Assembly (NCBI GenBank): GCA_964544085.1
Contig: CAZIZT010000022.1
Coordinates: forward strand, 1 to 7,070
DNA: 7,070 nucleotides
Direction of reading: 5' to 3'
Origin: CAZIZT01 sp964544085
GTDB taxonomy: Bacteria; Campylobacterota_A; Desulfurellia; Desulfurellales; Hippeaceae
The stretch's first letter is position 1. Each line of letters starts with the position of its first letter. This document shows positions 5,302 to 7,070 of the stretch, piece after piece. The position numbers were made by a program, and so were the translations under genes. Under the pieces are notes generated by a model. It did not search any database. It saw only the letters and a program-made list of their open reading frames with translations, and was not told the origin of the DNA.

Positions 5302-7070
5302 ATGTTTTTTGTATTTTTGCAAAGATTGCTGTTTTTGTTTGTTTTTGTAGAACTTACGGCTGGTGTTGCCAGTGCCGGCCCTCAGCTTGATGTAGCACCC
5401 CTCAATCCTGCGTTTAAAAGCTACCTTGAGGATCCGTCGAATTTTCGTTATGGCTATGTGCCCCCTCCAGTTGTAGTATCAAAGAAGAAATCGGAAAGCG
5501 TAAGGTTATACACCCAGCAGCTGCCCTCACGATTCGATTTGAGGGAATTCGGATACGTTACACCTGCCAAAAATCAGCTTCAGTATAACACCTGCTGGGC
5601 ATTTGCGGCGCTTGGTGCACTTGAGTCGGATCTGCTTAAGGAGGGAGCACCCTCATACGACTTCTCTGAAAACAACATGGTAAACCTGTCGGGATTCTCT
5701 GGTGGTTTCAACGATGGAGGAAACATTGAAATGGCAGCAGCCTACCTTGCAAGGGGAACGGGTCCTGTTCTTGCTTCCTGCGATCCCTATCCAAACCCCG
5801 ACCGGAGTCCCCTTAACTGTAAGCGTGTAAGGTTCATTGAGAATATGGTACTGTTGCGCTCGCGTACCAGTTCATCTGATAACTACTTCTTAAAGAGTGC
5901 TATATATAACCACGGGGCTGTGTTCAGTAGTATTTATTGGGACAGCAGTTTTTTTGATAGCTCAACAAACACCTACTATGCAAAGATCTCGTCAGATGCT
6001 AATCACGCCGTTGTGCTTGTAGGCTGGGATGATAATATGGTTGTACCGGGTGCTCCTGGTCGAGGTGCGTGGATAGCCAAAGGTAGCTGGGGGCAGAACT
6101 GGGCAGATAATGGTTTTTTCTACATATCCTACTACGATCCAACGCTGGGATATTCTACAAATGCATACTTTGTTGATAAACCGGATACTGCTCTTGGTCA
6201 TTTCGACATCTACCAGTATGACAAGCTTGGAATGGAAACGAGTGTTGGATGTACATCGACCAATGTATTCTATGGGGCAAATGTGTTTCATATTTTGAAA
6301 ACCAGTTACATAGCGTCGGTGCTGTTCTTTGTATCGAATAGTGTTGATTATCAGGTCAGTATTTATACCGATTGCGATGATCCCTCAAATAGACCCACCC
6401 AGGCGGCGGCAACTTTTAGTGGTTATGTTTCAAATCCGGGTTATGTAACGGTGGATCTGCCGTATCCGGTTGTTGTCAGAGGGGATACAGATGTTTGTGT
6501 GATTTTAAAACTCACAACGGATACAGCCAATGCCCATCCTATGGGAACGGAAGCCCAGATTGAGGGGTACTCTGATGGAGCCACCATTGCTCCGGGTCAG
6601 AGTTATTACAGCTGCGATGGCAATCAGTGGCATGATATGTACCAGATCTCTCAACAGTCTGGATTGACCAATCTATGTATAAAACTGCTTGCCGTGGAGT
6701 TACCGTTCAACGATATAACATCAAGTGATGTTCTGTTTGCGTTAGAATCAATAAGCGATATCTATTATGCCGGCATAACCACAGGCTGCGGGAATGGCAG
6801 ATACTGCCCCGATCAGCCGGTTACAAGAGCCCAGATGGCGCTTTTTCTGGCACGAGCGTTGAAGCTTCCAATGGACAACTGCACAGATGCTGGCTTTAGC
6901 GATGTTGATCCAGATTCCGTGTATGCACCCGGTATATGTGCCATAAAGAGAGCCGGCATAACCACAGGCTGCGGGAATGGCAGATACTGCCCCGATCAGC
7001 CGGTTACAAGAGCCCAGATGGCGCTTTTTCTGGCACGAGCGTTGAAGCTTCCAATGGACAACTGCACAGA
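5302..7070 (+). CDS. secreted C1A (papain-family) peptidase with lectin-like and SLH domains, 3' end outside window
   Basis: At least 589 residues are visible with no stop before the right edge. A signal peptide (hydrophobic 2-22, cleavage near ASA|G at 25) precedes a short pro-like segment. The papain-fold domain begins near LPSRFDLRE. It has the oxyanion Gln Q92 and nucleophile Cys C98 in KNQLQYNTCWAFA, and catalytic His H235 in DANHAVVLVGW. The usual NSWG motif reads GSWG, with Gly261 where the active-site Asn is expected. From about 300 to 466 a beta-rich region starting YQYDKLG resembles the lectin-like domain that follows C1 peptidases in some archaea and deltaproteobacteria. SLH-type repeats begin near 468 with a 61-residue period (AGITTGCGNGRYC, then PVTRAQMALFLARAL). 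The inferred role is a surface-attached protease or protein-processing enzyme outside the inner membrane. It is divergent from the chemoreceptor. The family is confident; activity is uncertain because of the Asn change. Confidence 0.9.
   Translation, partial: MFFVFLQRLLFLFVFVELTAGVASAGPQLDVAPLNPAFKSYLEDPSNFRYGYVPPPVVVSKKKSESVRLYTQQLPSRFDLREFGYVTPAKNQLQYNTCWAFAALGALESDLLKEGAPSYDFSENNMVNLSGFSGGFNDGGNIEMAAAYLARGTGPVLASCDPYPNPDRSPLNCKRVRFIENMVLLRSRTSSSDNYFLKSAIYNHGAVFSSIYWDSSFFDSSTNTYYAKISSDANHAVVLVGWDDNMVVPGAPGRGAWIAKGSWGQNWADNGFFYISYYDPTLGYSTNAYFVDKPDTALGHFDIYQYDKLGMETSVGCTSTNVFYGANVFHILKTSYIASVLFFVSNSVDYQVSIYTDCDDPSNRPTQAAATFSGYVSNPGYVTVDLPYPVVVRGDTDVCVILKLTTDTANAHPMGTEAQIEGYSDGATIAPGQSYYSCDGNQWHDMYQISQQSGLTNLCIKLLAVELPFNDITSSDVLFALESISDIYYAGITTGCGNGRYCPDQPVTRAQMALFLARALKLPMDNCTDAGFSDVDPDSVYAPGICAIKRAGITTGCGNGRYCPDQPVTRAQMALFLARALKLPMDNCT
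6769..6887 (+). repeat. exact 119-base SLH-coding repeat, copy 1
   Basis: Identical at every base to 6952-7070, with an offset of 183 bases (61 codons), so the reading frame is kept. It encodes the second half of the first SLH unit (AGITTGCGNG to KLPMDNCT). The sequence upstream of it (SLH opening, PFNDITSSDV) differs from the opening of the next unit, so the identity has a sharp left boundary. Confidence 0.97.
6952..7070 (+). repeat. exact 119-base SLH-coding repeat, copy 2, truncated by window end
   Basis: Second copy of 6769-6887. The identity is still running at the last base of the window, so the true length of the duplication and the number of units are unknown. Confidence 0.97.

Noticed and set aside
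5992..6298. Open frames on both strands overlapping the peptidase
   Set aside because: They lie over the conserved His and GSWG motifs of the peptidase, which is clearly the coding frame.
6769..7070. Possible CRISPR or transposon-end repeat
   Set aside because: The repeat is in frame, encodes an SLH unit, and has neither CRISPR spacing nor terminal inverted repeats.
1..7070. A new multi-gene defence, secretion or biosynthetic system
   Set aside because: The genes alternate strands, have separate promoters or terminators, and belong to unrelated families; nothing beyond a shared envelope theme links them.

Overview
This 7,070-base window reads as an ordinary bacterial chromosome segment with six protein-coding genes, two of them cut by the window edges. 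There are no RNA genes, insertion sequences, CRISPR arrays or phage genes, and no gene-free stretch reaches 300 bases. The composition is moderately AT-rich by eye (not counted). The envelope genes point to a Gram-negative bacterium with an S-layer-like surface. The mix is a SPL-family radical SAM protein, a short TlyA, a chemoreceptor and secreted proteins with cysteine-bearing SLH repeats. It is reminiscent of anaerobic lineages such as Desulfurellales/Hippea, Deferribacterota or deltaproteobacterial relatives, but this is a low-confidence guess from protein style and not a match.

Layout. (1) 2-952 (+): C-terminal bulk of a spore-photoproduct-lyase-like radical SAM protein, running off the left edge. 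(2) 974-1204 (-): a 76-residue three-helix membrane protein of CBU_0592 type, convergent with gene 1. (3) 1205-1429: a divergent intergenic region with a good minus-strand promoter and an 8-bp inverted repeat. (4) 1430-2710 (+): a secreted ferritin-like DUF2202 protein with three C-terminal SLH domains, closed by a strong intrinsic terminator at 2744-2786. (5) 2811-3527 (+): TlyA rRNA 2'-O-methyltransferase, probably read from a leaderless transcript. (6) 3524-5140 (-): a two-transmembrane methyl-accepting chemotaxis protein whose stop codon overlaps that of tlyA. (7) 5141-5301: a divergent promoter region. (8) 5302-7070 (+): a secreted papain-family (C1A) peptidase with a lectin-like domain and SLH repeats, running off the right edge.

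How the parts relate. The genes are mostly transcribed singly and do not form one operon or a visible multi-gene system. The common theme is the cell envelope: genes 4 and 8 are both exported, both end in SLH-type repeats and both carry regularly placed cysteines, so they may be displayed on the same surface layer. Three genes (DUF2202-SLH, MCP, peptidase) share the same Shine-Dalgarno core GAGGTG exactly 6 bases before the ATG. tlyA has none, which stands out. I found no convincing new defence or mobile system. The most notable points are an exact 119-base in-gene duplication at the right end, a peptidase lacking the usual active-site Asn, and the unusual domain combinations of the two secreted proteins.
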